Shown piece after piece: positions 1-13,800 of a stretch of 64,000 bases of DNA. Below the pieces are notes generated by a model. It was not told the origin of the DNA. It was given only the letters and a program-made list of their open reading frames with translations, and ran no database searches. Source of the DNA: Glandiceps talaboti. Taxonomy: Eukaryota > Hemichordata > Enteropneusta > Spengelidae. The stretch covers positions 3,075,001-3,139,000 of the forward strand of contig NC_135550.1 in NCBI RefSeq assembly GCF_964340395.1, read 5' to 3'. Every line of letters starts with the position of its first letter. The stretch's first letter is position 1. A program made the position numbers and the translations under genes.

Positions 1-33
<33 letters not shown>

Positions 34-203
34 CCTGTCAGTCAGCCATTAAGCAGTATGTGTACATTACAAGGAGTCAGTCAGTCACCAGTCAGTCAGT
101 CAGTCAGTCAGTCAGTCAGTCAGACATGTTGTAATACAACTGAAACAGTCAATCACCTGTGAGTAAGCCATCAAGTAGTATGTGTACATCAAGTAGTACG
201 TGC
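1..203. repeat. AGTC-rich minisatellite at the left edge
   Basis: Runs of the tetranucleotide AGTC (about 1-34 and 76-123) are embedded in a longer period that shares the phrases 'tcacctgtcagtcagccat' and 'agtagtatgtgtaca'. It ends where homology to the 420-bp array unit begins. No gene is seen. Confidence 0.8.
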
Positions 204-456
204 ACAAGTTATCTATAAGGGTCTTTTGTCAGTACTAACCACATGACAAGTAGTGACAACCTTATGTCACAAGTAGATTGTAGCTGAATGAATTAATATT
301 TTGAAGATCAGCATAATTTTATTATAAGTAGTAATATTTTGTCAAAAAGGTCAATGTGAGTAGTGGCAACTTAAAGAGTATATATTAAAATCCAAATGAC
401 TGTTATTATATTCCGTCAATAAGTTTATACTGTATTGTTTGATTCATTCCTTTCAG
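204..456 (+). repeat. Diverged partial array unit (left array boundary)
   Basis: Homology to the intron-like part of the array unit starts abruptly at about 204 with 'acaagttatct' and runs to the acceptor at 455-456. It carries many more substitutions than internal units, for example 'gctgaatgaattaatatt' in place of the usual 'gcagaatgaagacatatt'. Degeneration at the edge is the normal pattern for arrays homogenised by unequal exchange, so this is probably the true left end of the array. Confidence 0.8.
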
Positions 457-536
457 GATGGAACTCAAGGTCACGGAAGATGACACGAACACAGATGGCA
501 GATGAACACCAGACAGCCAATCAAGAAGTGGAAGAA
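457..536 (+). other. Representative 80-nt cassette-exon-like core of the array unit
   Basis: Seen directly: a pyrimidine-rich tract 'ttgattcattcctttcag' ends at 456, the core begins GATGGAACTCAAGG, ends GAAGTGGAAGAA, and is followed at 537 by GTAAGTG, close to the metazoan donor consensus. The GAAGAA-type purine tract next to the donor resembles exonic splicing enhancers bound by SR/Tra2 proteins. Of three frames, entry needing one or three bases hits a TGA; only entry needing two bases is open (begins WNSRSRKMTRTQM, 26 codons). It exits at a codon boundary, so a second consecutive copy would be read in the frame that stops after eight codons. Copies with extra damage to the open frame: TAA from 'gtgtaagaa' at 876, 3378, 5469, 7130 and 14646, and TGA from 'gatgaaactc' at 31357, 34443, 36108 and 39194. 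Splicing is inferred, not shown. Confidence 0.7.
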
Positions 537-2449
537 GTAAGTGAAGATTTTGGTATTGTATAATTACTGAGAATGGTCATTAAATTTTGTTACCCAATAT
601 TTCTTCCCATCTGCAATGGAAAGTATAAGTTATCTAAAAGTTCTTTTGTCAGTACTAAGCACACGACAAGTAATGACAACCTTATGTTACAAGTAGATTG
701 TAGCAGAATGAAGAAATATTTTGGAGATGAACAGAATTGTATTATCCGTGGTAATATCGTTTCAAAAAGGTTAAATTGAGTAGTGGCAACTTTAAGAGTA
801 AATATTAGAATCTAAATAATGTTATTTCATTCCATCAATAAGTTTATACTGTATTGTTTGATGCATTCCTTTCAGGATGGAACTCAAGGTCACGGAAGAT
901 GACACGAACACAGATGGCAGATGAACACCAGACAGTCAATCAAGAAGTGTAAGAAGTAAGTGAAGATTTTGGAATTGCATAATTACTGAGAATGGTCATT
1001 AAATTTTGTTGCCCCATATTTCTTCCCATCTGCAATGGAAAGTATAAGTTATCTAAAAGTTCTTTTGTCAGTACTAAGCACATGACAAGTAATGACAACC
1101 TTATGTCACAAGTAGATTGTAGCAGAATGAAGACATATTTTGGAGATGAACAGAATTGTATTATCCGTGGTAATATCGTTTCAAAAAGGTTAAATTGAGT
1201 AGTGGCAACTTTAAGAGTAAATATTAGAATATAAATAACTGTTATTTCATTCCATCAATAAGTTTATACTGTATTGTTTGATTCATTCCTTTCAGGATGG
1301 AACTCAAGGTCACGGAAGATGACACGAACACAGATGGCAGATGAACACCAGACAGTCAGTCAAGAAGTGGAAGAAGTAAGTGAAGATTTTGGTATTGTAT
1401 AATTCCTGAGAATGGTCATTAAATTTTGTTGCCCAATATTTCTTCCCATCTGCAATGGAAAGTATAAGTTATGTAAAAGTTCTTTTGTCAGTACTAAGCA
1501 CACGACAAGTAATGACAACCTTATGTCACAAGTAGATTGTAGCAGAATGAAGACATATTTTGGAGATGAACAGAATTGTATTATCCGTGGTAATATCGTT
1601 TCAAAAAGGTTAAATTGAGTAGTGGCAACTTTAAGAGTAAATATTAGAATCTAAATAACTGTTATTTCATTCCATCAATAAGTTTATACTGTATTGTTTG
1701 ATTCATTCCTTTCAGGATGGAAGTCAAGGTCACGGAAGATGACACGAACACAGATAGCAGATGAACACCAGACAGTCAATCAAGAAGTGGAAGAAGTAAG
1801 TGAAGATTTTGGAATTGTATAATTCCTGAGAATGGTCATTAAATTTTGTTGCCCAATATTTATTCCCATCTGCAATAGAAAGTATAAGTTATCTAAAAGT
1901 TCTTTTGTCAGTACTAAGCACACGACAAGTAATGACAACCTTATGTCACAAGTAGATTGTAGCAGAATGAAGACATATTTTGGAGATGAACAGAATTGTA
2001 TTATCCGGGGTAATATCTTTTCAAAAAGGTTAAATTGAGTAGTGACAACTTTAAGAGTAAATATTAGAATACTGTTATTCCATTCCATTAATTAGTTTAT
2101 ACTGTATTGTTTGATTCATTCCTTTCAGGATGGAACTCAAGGTCACGGAAGATGACACGAACACAGATGGCAGATGAACACCAGACAGTCAATCAAGAAG
2201 TGGAAGAAGTAAGTGAAGATTTTGGAATTGTATAATTACTGAAAATGGTCATTAAATTTTGTTGCCCAATATTTCTTCCCATCTGCAATGGAAAGTATAA
2301 GTTATCTAAAAGTTCTTTTGTCAGTACTAAGCACACGACAAGTAATGACAACATTATGTCACAAGTAGATTGTAGCAGAATGAAGACATATTTTGGAGAT
2401 GAACAGAATTGTATTAACCGTGGTAATATCTTTTCAAAAATTTAAATTG

Positions 2450-5400
2450 AGTAGTGGCAACTTTAAGAGTAAATATTAGAATCTAAAGAACTGTTATTTC
2501 ATTCCATCAATAAGTTTATACTGTATTGTTTGATTCATTCCTTTCAGGATGGAACTCAAGGTCACGGAAGATGACACGAACACAGATGGAGATGAACACC
2601 AAACAGCCAATCAAGAAGTGGAAGAAGTAAGTGAAGATTTTGGAATTGAAAATTTACTGAGAATGGTCATTAAATTTTGTTGCCCAATATTTCTTCCCAT
2701 CTGCAATGGAAAGTATAAGTTATCTAAAAGTTCTTTTGTCAGTACTAAGCACACAACAAGTAATGACAACCTTATGTCACGAGTAGATTGTAGCAGAATG
2801 AAGAAATATTTTGGAGATGAACAGAATTGTATTATCCGTGGTAATATCTTTTCATAAAGGTTAAATTGAGTAGTGGCAACTTTAAGAGTAAATATTAGAA
2901 TCTAAATAACTCTTATTTCATTCCATCAATAAGTTTATACTGTATTGTTTGATTCATTCCTTTCAGGATGGAAGTCAAGGTCACGGAAGATGACACGAAC
3001 ACAGATGGCAGATGAACACCAGACAGTCAATCAAGAAGTGGAAGAAGTAAGTGAAGATTTTGGAATTGTATAATTACTGAAAATGGTCATTAAATTTTGT
3101 TGCCCAATATTTCTTCCCATCTGCAATGGAAAGTATAAGATATCTAAAAGTTCTTTTGTCAGTACTAAGCACACGACAAGTAATGACAACCTTATGTCAC
3201 AAGTAGATTGTAGCAGAATGAAGAAATATTGGAGATGAACAGAATTGTATTATCCGGGGTAATATCTTTTCAAAAAGGTTAAATTGAGTAGTGACAACTT
3301 TAAGAGTAAATATTAGAATACTGTTATTCCATTCCATTAATAAGTTTATACTGTATTGTTTGATTCATTCCTTTCAGGATGGAACTCAAGGTCACGGAAG
3401 ATGACACGAACACAGATGGCAGATGAACACCAGACAGTCAATCAAGAAGTGTAAGAAGTAAGTGAAGATTTTGGAATTGCATAATTACTGAGAATGGTCA
3501 TTAAATTTTGTTGCCCAATATTTCTTCCCATCTGCAATGGAAAGTATAAGTTAACTAAAAGTTCTTTTGTCAGTACTAAGCACATGACAAGTAATGACAA
3601 CCTTATGTCACAAGTAGATTGTAGCAGAATGAAGACATATTTTGGAGATGAACAGAATTGTATTATCCGTGGTAATATCGTTTCAAAAAGGTTAAATTGA
3701 GTAGTGGCAACTTTAAGAGTAAATATTAGAATCTAAATAACTGTTATTTCATTCCATCAATAAGTTTATACTGTATTGTTTGATTCATTCCTTTCAGGAT
3801 GGAACTCAAGGTCACGGAAGATGACACGAACACAGATGGCAGATGAACACCAGACAGTCAGTCAAGAATTGGAAGAAGTAAGTGAAGATTTTGGAATTGT
3901 ATAATTCCTGAGAATGGTCATTAAATTTTGTTGCCCAATATTTCTTCCCATCTGCAATGGAAAGTATAAGTTATCTAAAAGTTCTTTTGTCAGTACTAAG
4001 CACACGACAAGTAATGACAACCTTATGTCACAAGTAGATTGTAGCAGAATGAAGACATATTTTGGAGATGAACAGAATTGTATTATCCGTGGTAATATCG
4101 TTTCAAAAAGGTTAAATTGAGTAGTGGCAACTTTAAGAGTAAATATTAGAATCTAAATAACTGTTATTTCATTCCATCAATAAGTTTATACTGTATTGTT
4201 TGATTCATTCCTTTCAGGATGGAAGTCAAGGTCACGGAAGATGACACGAACACAGATAGCAGATGAACACCAGACAGTCAATCAAGAAGTGGAAGAAGTA
4301 AGTGAAGATTTTGGAATTGTATAATTCCTGAGAATGGTCATTAAATTTTGTTGCCCAATATTTCTTCCCATCTGCAATGGAAAGTATAAGTTATCTAAAA
4401 GTTCTTTTGTCAGTACTAAGCACACGACAAGTAATGACAACCTTATGTCACAAGTAGATTGTAGCAGAATGAAGACATATTTTGGAGATGAACAGAATTG
4501 TATTATCCGTGGTAATATCGTTTCAAAAAGGTTAAATTGAGTAGTGGCAACTTTAAGAGTAAATATTAGAATCTAAAGAACTGTTATTTCATTCCATCAA
4601 TAAGTTTATACTGTATTGTTTGATTCATTCCTTTCAGGATGGAACTCAAGGTCACGGAAGATGACACGAACACAGATGGGAGATGAACACCAAACAGCCA
4701 ATCAAGAAGTGGAAGAAGTAAGTGAAGATTTTGGAATTGAAAATTTACTGAGAATGGTCATTAAATTTTGTTGCCCAATATTTCTTCCCATCTGCAATGG
4801 AAAGTATAAGTTATCTAACAGTTCTTTTGTCAGTACTAAGCACACAACAAGTAATGACAACCTTATGTCACGAGTAGATTGTAGCAGAATGAAGAAATAT
4901 TTTGGAGATGAACAGAATTGTATTATCCGTGGTAATATCTTTTCATAAAGGTTAAATTGAGTAGTGGCAACTTTAAGAGTAAATATTAGAATCTAAATAA
5001 CTCTTATTTCATTCCATCAATAAGTTTATACTGTATTGTTTGATTCATTCCTTTCAGGATGGAAGTCAAGGTCACGGAAGATGACACGAACACAGATGGC
5101 AGATGAACACCAGACAGTCAATCAAGAAGTGGAAGAAGTAAGTGAAGATTTTGGAATTGTATAATTACTGAAAATGGTCATTAAATTTTGTTGCCCAATA
5201 TTTCTTCCCATCTGCAATGGAAAGTATAAGTTATCTAAAAGTTCTTTTGTCAGTACTAAGCACACGACAAGTAATGACAACCTTATGTCACAAGTAGATT
5301 GTAGCAGAATGAAGAAATATTGGAGATGAACAGAATTGTATTATCCGGGGTAATATCTTTTCAAAAAGGTTAAATTGAGTAGTGACAACTTTAAGAGTAA

Positions 5401-6142
5401 ATATTAGAATACTGTTATTCCATTCCATTAATAAGTTTATACTGTATTGTTTGATTCATTCCTTTCAGGATGGAACTCAAGGTCACGGAAGATGACACGA
5501 ACACAGATGGCAGATGAACACCAGACAGTCAATCAAGAAGTGTAAGAAGTAAGTGAAGATTTTGGAATTGCATAATTACTGAGAATGGTCATTAAATTTT
5601 GTTGCCCAATATTTCTTCCCATCTGCAATGGAAAGTATAAGTTATCTAAAAGTTCGTTTGTCAGTACTAAGCACATGACAAGTAATGACAACCTTATGTC
5701 ACAAGTAGATTGTAGCAGAATGAAGACATATTTTGGAGATGAACAGAATTGTATTATCCGTGGTAATATCGTTTCAAAAAGGTTAAATTGAGTAGTGGCA
5801 ACTTTAAGAGTAAATATTAGAATATAAATAACTGTTATTTCATTCCATCAATAAGTTTATACTGTATTGTTTGATTCATTCCTTTCAGGATGGAACTCAA
5901 GGTCACGGAAGATGACACGAACACAGATGGCAGATGAACACCAGACAGTCAGTCAAGAAGTGGAAGAAGTAAGTGAAGATTTTGGAATTGTATAATTCCT
6001 GAGAATGGTCATTAAATTTTGTTGCCCAATATTTCTTCCCATCTGCAATGGAAAGTATAAGTTATCTAAAAGTTCTTTTGTCAGTACTAAGCACACGACA
6101 AGTAATGACAACCTTATGTCACAAGTAGATTGTAGCAGAATG
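2450..6142 (+). repeat. Higher-order repeat, ~2,091 bp period
   Basis: Cores 2548, 2967, 3378 and 3798 match 4638, 5058, 5469 and 5889 at an offset of 2,090-2,091 bp, sharing diagnostic variants such as 'gaattgaaaatttactg', 'gaagtcaagg', the premature TAA and the shortened 'atattggag'. Similarity to this partner stops near 6,142. Upstream, 876-2000 pairs instead with 3378-4500 at offset 2,502. Confidence 0.8.
2548..2626 (+). other. 79-nt core variant with a second open frame
   Basis: One base is missing in 'gatggagatg' (usually 'gatggcagatg'). The frame starting ATG at 2549 (MELKVTEDDTNTDGDEH) is now open and runs through the donor into the intron-like region, because this unit also has 'gaattgaaaatttactg' instead of the usual stop-containing 'gtataattactg'. 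The readable stretch is 102 codons, to 2857. Acceptor and donor are intact. The open stretch is likely accidental. Confidence 0.6.
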
Positions 6143-7800
6143 AAGAAATATTGGAGATGAACAGAATTGTATTATCCGGGGTAATATCTTTTCAAAAAGG
6201 TTAAATTGAGTAGTGACAACTTTAAGAGTAAATATTAGAATACTGTTATTCCATTCCATTAATAAGTTTATACTGTATTGTTTGATTCATTCCTTTCAGG
6301 ATGGAACTCAAGGTCACGGAAGATGACACGAACACAGATGGCAGATGAACACCAGACAGTCAATCAAGAAGTGGAAGAAGTAAGTGAAGATTTTGGAATT
6401 GCATAATTACTGAGAATGGTCATTAAATTTTGTTGCCCAATATTTCTTCCCATCTGCAATGGAAAGTATAAGTTATCTAAAAGTTCTTTTGTCAGTACTA
6501 AGCACATGACAAGTAATGACAACCTTATGTCACAAGTAGATTGTAGCAGAATGAAGACATATTTTGGAGATGAACAGAATTGTATTATCCGTGGTAATAT
6601 CGTTTCAAAAAGGTTAAATTGAGTAGTGGCAACTTTAAGAGTAAATATTAGAATATAAATAACTGTTATTTCATTCCATCAATAAGTTTATACTGTATTG
6701 TTTGATTCATTCCTTTCAGGATGGAACTCAAGGTCACGGAAGATGACACGAACACAGATGGCAGATGAACACCAGACAGTCAGTCAAGAAGTGGAAGAAG
6801 TAAGTGAAGATTTTGGAATTGTATAATTCCTGAGAATGGTATTAAATTTTGTTGCCCAATATTTCTTCCCATCTGCAATGGAAAGTATAAGTTATCTAAA
6901 AGTTCTTTTGTCAGTACTAAGCACACGACAAGTAATGACAACCTTATGTCACAAGTAGATTGTAGCAGAATGAAGAAATATTGGAGATGAACAGAATTGT
7001 ATTATCCGGGGTAATATCTTTTCAAAAAGGTTAAATTGAGTAGTGACAACTTTAAGAGTAAATATTAGAATACTGTTATTCCATTCCATTAATAAGTTTA
7101 TACTGTATTGTTTGATTCATTCCTTTCAGGATGGAACTCAAGGTCACGGAAGATGACACGAACACAGATGGCAGATGAACACCAGACAGTCAATCAAGAA
7201 GTGTAAGAAGTAAGTGAAGATTTTGGAATTGCATAATTACTGAGAATGGTCATTAAATTTTGTTGCCCAATATTTCTTCCCATCTGCAATGGAAAGTATA
7301 AGTTATCTAAAAGTTCTTTTGTCAGTACTAAGCACATGACAAGTAATGACAACCTTATGTCACAAGTAGATTGTAGCAGAATGAAGACATATTTTGGAGA
7401 TGAACAGAATTGTATTATCCGTGGTAATATCGTTTCAAAAAGGTTAAATTGAGTAGTGGCAACTTTAAGAGTAAATATTAGAATATAAATAACTGTTATT
7501 TCATTCCATCAATAAGTTTATACTGTATTGTTTGATTCATTCCTTTCAGGATGGAACTCAAGGTCACGGAAGATGACACGAACACAGATGGCAGATGAAC
7601 ACCAGACAGTCAGTCAAGAAGTGGAAGAAGTAAGTGAAGATTTTGGAATTGTATAATTCCTGAGAATGGTATTAAATTTTGTTGCCCAATATTTCTTCCC
7701 ATCTGCAATGGAAAGTATAAGTTATCTAAAAGTTCTTTTGTCAGTACTAAGCACACGACAAGTAATGACAACCTTATGTCACAAGTAGATTGTAGCAGAA
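5469..7800 (+). repeat. Dimeric higher-order repeat, ~830 bp period
   Basis: Two-unit dimers starting at 5469, 6300 and 7130 repeat at offsets 831 and 830. Each pairs a 'cattgcataattactg/catgacaag' unit with an 'attgtataattcctg' unit. The third copy breaks near 7,800, where the 'atattggag' deletion is absent. The 7130 copy retains the premature TAA core also seen in 5469. Confidence 0.75.
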
Positions 7801-10800
7801 TGAAGACATATTTTGGAGATGAACAGAATTGTATTATCCGTGGTAATATCGTTTCAAAAAGGTTAAATTGAGTAGTGGCAACTTTAAGAGTAAATATTAG
7901 AATCTAAATAACTGTTATTTCATTCCATCAATAAGTTTATACTGTATTGTTTGATTCATTCCTTTCAGGATGGAAGTCAAGGTCACGGAAGATGACACGA
8001 ACACAGATAGCAGATGAACACCAGACAGTCAATCAAGAAGTGGAAGAAGTAAGTGAAGATTTTGGAATTGTATAATTCCTGAGAATGGTCATTAAATTTT
8101 GTTGCCCAATATTTCTTCCCATCTGCAATGGAAAGTATAAGTTATCTAAAAGTTCTTTTGTCAGTACTAAGCACACAACGAGTAATGACAACCTTATGTC
8201 ACGAGTAGATTGTAGCAGAATGAAGACATATTTTGGAGATGAACAGAATTGTATTAACCGTGGTAATATCTTTTCAAAAATTTAAATTGAGTAGTGGCAA
8301 CTTTAAGAGTAAATATTAGAATCTAAAGAACTGTTATTTCATTCCATCAATAAGTTTATACTGTATTGTTTGATTCATTCCTTTCAGGATGGAACTCAAG
8401 GTCATGGAAGATGACACGAACACAGATGGCAGATGAACACCAGACAGCCAATCAAGAAGTGGAAGAAGTAAGTGAAGATTTTGGAATTGAAAATTTACTG
8501 AGAATGGTCATTAAATTTTGTTGCCCAATATTTCTTCCCATCTGCAATGGAAAGTATAAGTTATGTAAAAGTTCTTTTGTCAGTACTAAGCACACAACAA
8601 GTAATGACAACCTTATGTCACGAGTAGATTGTAGCAGAATGAAGAAATATTTTGGAGATGAACAGAATTGTATTATCCGTGGTAATATCTTTTCATAAAG
8701 GTTAAATTGAGTAGTGGCAACTTTAAGAGTAAATATTAGAATCTAAATAACTCTTATTTCATTCCATCAATAAGTTTATACTGTATTGTTTGATTCATTC
8801 CTTTCAGGATGGAACTCAAGGTCACGGAAGATGACACGAACACAGATGGCAGATGAACACCAGACAGCCAATCAAAAAGTGGAAGAAGTAAGTGAAGATT
8901 TTGGTATTGTATAATTACTGAGAATGGTCATTAAATTTTGTTGCCCAATATTTATTCCCATCTGCAATGGAAAGTATAAGTTATCTAAAAGTTCTTTTGT
9001 AAGTACTAACCACACGACAAGTAATGACAACCTTATGTCACAAGTAGATTGTAGCAGAATGAAGACATATTTTGGAGATGAACAGAATTGTATTATCCGT
9101 GGTAATATCTTTTCAAAAAGGTTAAATTGAGTAGTGGCAACTTTAAGAGTAAATATTAGAATCTAAATAACTGTTATTTCATTCCATCAATAAGTTTATA
9201 CTGTATTGTTTGATTCATTCCTTTCAGGATGGAAGTCAAGGTCACGGAAGATGACCCCTTACACAGATGCCAAATGAACACCAGACAGCCAATCAAGAAG
9301 TGGAAGAAGTAAGTGATGATTTTGGTATTGTATAATTACTGAGAATGGTTATTAAATTTTGTTGCCCAATATTTATTCCCATCTGCAATGGAAAGTATAA
9401 GTTATCTAAAAGTTCTTTTGTCAGTACTAAGAACACGACACTTAATGACAACCTTATGTTACAAGTAGATTGTAGCAGAATGAAGAAATATTGGAGATGA
9501 ATAGAATTGTATTATCCGTGGTAATATCTTTTCAAAAAGGTTAAAGTGAGTAGTGGCAACTTGTAAGAGTAAATATTAGAATACTGCTATTTCATTCCAT
9601 CAATAAGTTTATACTGTATTGTTTGATTCATTCCTTTCAGGATGGAACTCAAGGTCACGGAAGATGACACGAACACAGATGGCAGATGAACACCAGACAG
9701 CCAATCAAGAAGTGGAAGAAGTAAGTGAAGATTTTGGTATTGTATAATTACTGAGAATGGTCATTAAATTTTGTTGCCCAATATTTATTCCCATCTGCAA
9801 TGGAAAGTATAAGTTATTTTAAAGTTCTTTTGTCAGTACTAAGCACACGACAAGTAATGACAACCTTATGTCAAAAGTAGATTGTAGCAGAATCAAGACA
9901 TATTTTGGAGATGAACAGAATTGTATTATTTGTGGTAATATCTTTTCAAAAAGGTTAAATTGAGAAGTGGCAACTTTAAGAGTAAATATTAGAATCTAAA
10001 TAACTCTTACTTCATTCCATCAATAAGTTTATACTGTATTGTTTGATTCATTCCTTTCAGGATGGAACTCAAGGTCACGGAAGATGACACGAACACAGAT
10101 GGCAGATGAACACCAGACAGCCAATCAAGAAGTGGAAGAAGTAAGTGAAGATTTTGGTATTGTATAATTACTGAGAACGGTCATTAAATTTTGTTGCCCA
10201 ATATTTATTCCCATTTGCAATGGAAAGTATAAGTTATCTAAAAGTTCTTTTATCAGTACTAAGCACACAACAAGTAATGACAACCTTATGTCACAAGTAG
10301 ATTGTAGCAGAATGAAGACATATTTTGGAGATGAACAGAATTGTATTATCCGTGGTAATATCTTTTCAAAAAGGTTAAATTGAGTAGTGGCAACTTTAAG
10401 AATAAATATTAGAATCTAAATAACTCTTAGTTCATTCCATCAATAAGTTTATACTGTATTGTTTGATTCATTCCTTTCAGGATGGAACTCAAGGTCACGG
10501 AAGATGACACGAACACAGATGGCAGATGAACACCAGACAGCCAATCAAGAAGTGGAAGAAGTAAGTGAAGATTTTGGTATTGTATAATTACTGAGAATGG
10601 TCATTAAATTTTGTTGCCCAATATTTATTCCCATCTGCAATGGAAAGTATAAGTTATTAAAAGTTCTTTTGTCAGTACTAAGCACACAACAAATAATGAC
10701 AACCTTATGTCACAAGTAGATTGTAGCAGAATGAAGACATATTTTGGAGATGAACAGAATTGTATTATCCGTGGTAATATCTTTTCAAAAAGGTTAAAGT

Positions 10801-13800
10801 GAGTAGTGGCATTTTGTAAGAGTAAATATTAGAATACTGTTATTTCATTCCATCAATAGGTTTATACTGTATTGTTTGATTCATTCCTTTCAGGATGGAA
10901 CTCAAGGTCACGGAAGATGACACGAACACATATGGCAGATGAACACCAGACAGCCAATCAAGAAGTGGAAGAAGTAAGTGAAGATTTTGGTATTGTATAA
11001 TTACTGAGAATGGTCATTAAATTTTTTTGCCCAATATTTCTTCCCATCTGCAATGGAAAGTATAAGTTATCAAAAAGTTCTTTTGTCAGTACTAAGCACA
11101 CAACGAGTAATGACAACCTTATGTCACGAGTAGATTGTAGCAGAATGAAGACATATTTTGGAGATGAACAGAATTGTATTATCCGTGGTAATATCTTTTC
11201 AAAAAGGTTAAATTGAGTAGTGGCAACTTTAAAAGTAAATGTTAGAATCTAAATAACTGTTATTTCATTCCATCAATAAGTTTATACTGTATTGTTTGAT
11301 TCATTCCTTGCAGGATGGAACTCAAGGTCACGGAAGATGACACGAACACAGATGGCAGATGAACACCAGACAGCCAATCAAAAAGTGGAAGAAGTAAGTG
11401 AAGATTTTGGTATTGTATAATTACTGAGAATGGTCATTAAATTTTGTTGCCCAATATTTATTCCCATCTGCAATGGAAAGTATAAGTTATCTAAAAGTTC
11501 TTTTGTAAGTACTAACCACACGACAAGTAATGACAACCTTATGTCACAAGTAGATTGTAGCAGAATGAAGCCATATTTTGGAGATGAACAGAATTGTATT
11601 ATCCGTGGTAATATCTTTTCAAAAAGGTTAAATTGAGTAGTGGCAACTTTAAGAGTAAATATTAGAATCTAAATAACTGTTATTTCATTCCATCAATAAG
11701 TTTATACTGTATTGTTTAATTCATTCCTTTCAGGATGGAACTCAAGGTCACGGAAGATGACCCCTTACACAGATGGCAAATGAACACCAGACAGCCAATC
11801 AAGAAGTGGAAGAAGTAAGTGAAGATTTTGGAATTGTATAATTACTGAGAATGGTCATTAAATTTTGTTGCCCAATATTTCTTCCCATCTGCAATGGAAA
11901 GTATAAGTTATCTAAAAGTTCTTTTGTCAGTACTAAGCACACGACAAGTAATGACAACCTTATGTCACAAGTAGATTGTAGCAGAATGAAGACATATTTT
12001 GGATATGAACAGAATTGTATTGTCCGTGGTAATATCTTTTCAAAAAGGTTAAATTGAGTAGTGGCAACTTTAAGAGTAAATATTAGAATCTAAATAACTC
12101 TTATTTCATTCCATCAATAAGTTAATACTGTATTTTTGATTCATTCCTTTCAGGATGGAACTCAAGGTCATGGAAGATGACACGAACACAGATGGCAGAT
12201 GAACACCAGACAGCCAATCAAGAAGTGGAAGAAGTAAGTGAAGATTTTGGTATTGTATAATTACTGAGAATGGTTATTAAATTTTGTTGCCCAATATTTA
12301 TTCCCATCTGCAATGGAAAGTATAAGTTATCTAAAAGTTCTTTTGTCAGTACTAAGAACACGACACTTAATGACAACCTTATGTTACAAGTAGATTGTAG
12401 CAGAATGAAGAAATATTGGAGATGAATAGAATTGTATTATCCGTGGTAATATCTTTTCAAAAAGGTTAAAGTGAGTAGTGGCAACTTGTAAGAGTAAATA
12501 TTAGAATACTGCTATTTCATTCCATCAATAAGTTTATACTGTATTGTTTGATTCATTCCTTTCAGGATGGAACTCAAGGTCACGGAAGATGACACGAACA
12601 CAGATGGCAGATGAACACCAGACAGCCAATCAAGAAGTGGAAGAAGTAAGTGAAGATTTTGGTATTGTATAATTACTGAGAATGGTCATTAAATTTTGTT
12701 GCCCAATATTTATTCCCATCTGCAATGGAAAGTATAAGTTATTTTAAAGTTCTTTTGTCAGTACTAAGCACACAACAAGTAATGACAACCTTATGTCACG
12801 AGTAGATTGTAGCAGAATGAAGAAATATTTTGGAGATGAACAGAATTGTATTATCCGTGGTAATATCTTTTCATAAAGGTTAAATTGAGTAGTGGCAACT
12901 TTAAGAGTAAATATTAGAATCTAAATAACTGTTATTTCATTCCATCAATAAGTTTATACTGTATTGTTTGATTCATTCCTTTCAGGATGGAAGTCAAGGT
13001 CACGGAAGATGACACGAACACAGATAGCAGATGAACACCAGACAGTCAATCAAGAAGTGGAAGAAGTAAGTGAAGATTTTGGAATTGTATAATTCCTGAG
13101 AATGGTCATTAAATTTTGTTGCCCAATATTTCTTCCCATCTGCAATGGAAAGTATAAGTTATCTAAAAGTTCTTTTGTCAGTACTAAGCACACAACGAGT
13201 AATGACAACCTTATGTCACGAGTAGATTGTAGCAGAATGAAGACATATTTTGGAGATGAACAGAATTGTATTAACCGTGGTAATATCTTTTCAAAAATTT
13301 AAATTGAGTAGTGGCAACTTTAAGAGTAAATATTAGAATCTAAAGAACTGTTATTTCATTCCATCAATAAGTTTATACTGTATTGTTTGATTCATTCCTT
13401 TCAGGATGGAACTCAAGGTCATGGAAGATGACACGAACACAGATGGCAGATGAACACCAGACAGCCAATCAAGAAGTGGAAGAAGTAAGTGAAGATTTTG
13501 GAATTGAAAATTTACTGAGAATGGTCATTAAATTTTGTTGCCCAATATTTCTTCCCATCTGCAATGGAAAGTATAAGTTATCTAAAAGTTCTTTTGTCAG
13601 TACTAAGCACACGACAAGTAATGACAACCTTATGTCACAAGTAGATTGTAGCAGAATGAAGAAATATTGGAGATGAACAGAATTGTATTATCCGGGGTAA
13701 TATCTTTTCAAAAAGGTTAAATTGAGTAGTGACAACTTTAAGAGTAAATATTAGAATACTGTTATTCCATTCCATTAATAAGTTTATACTGTATTGTTTG

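Noticed and set aside
573-779. A 68-codon ATG-initiated open frame (MVIKFCCPIFLPICNGKYKL...) recurring in dozens of array units
   Set aside because: It lies in the intron-like part of the unit, many copies are broken by indels (atattggag, attttaaag, attaaaag, gattaggcag) or lack the ATG, and changes between copies do not favour silent sites. It persists because the units are near-identical.
1780-2088. A 102-codon minus-strand open frame in one array unit
   Set aside because: Antisense shadow of the repeat, present in this one unit because of local indels; no start context or conservation across copies.
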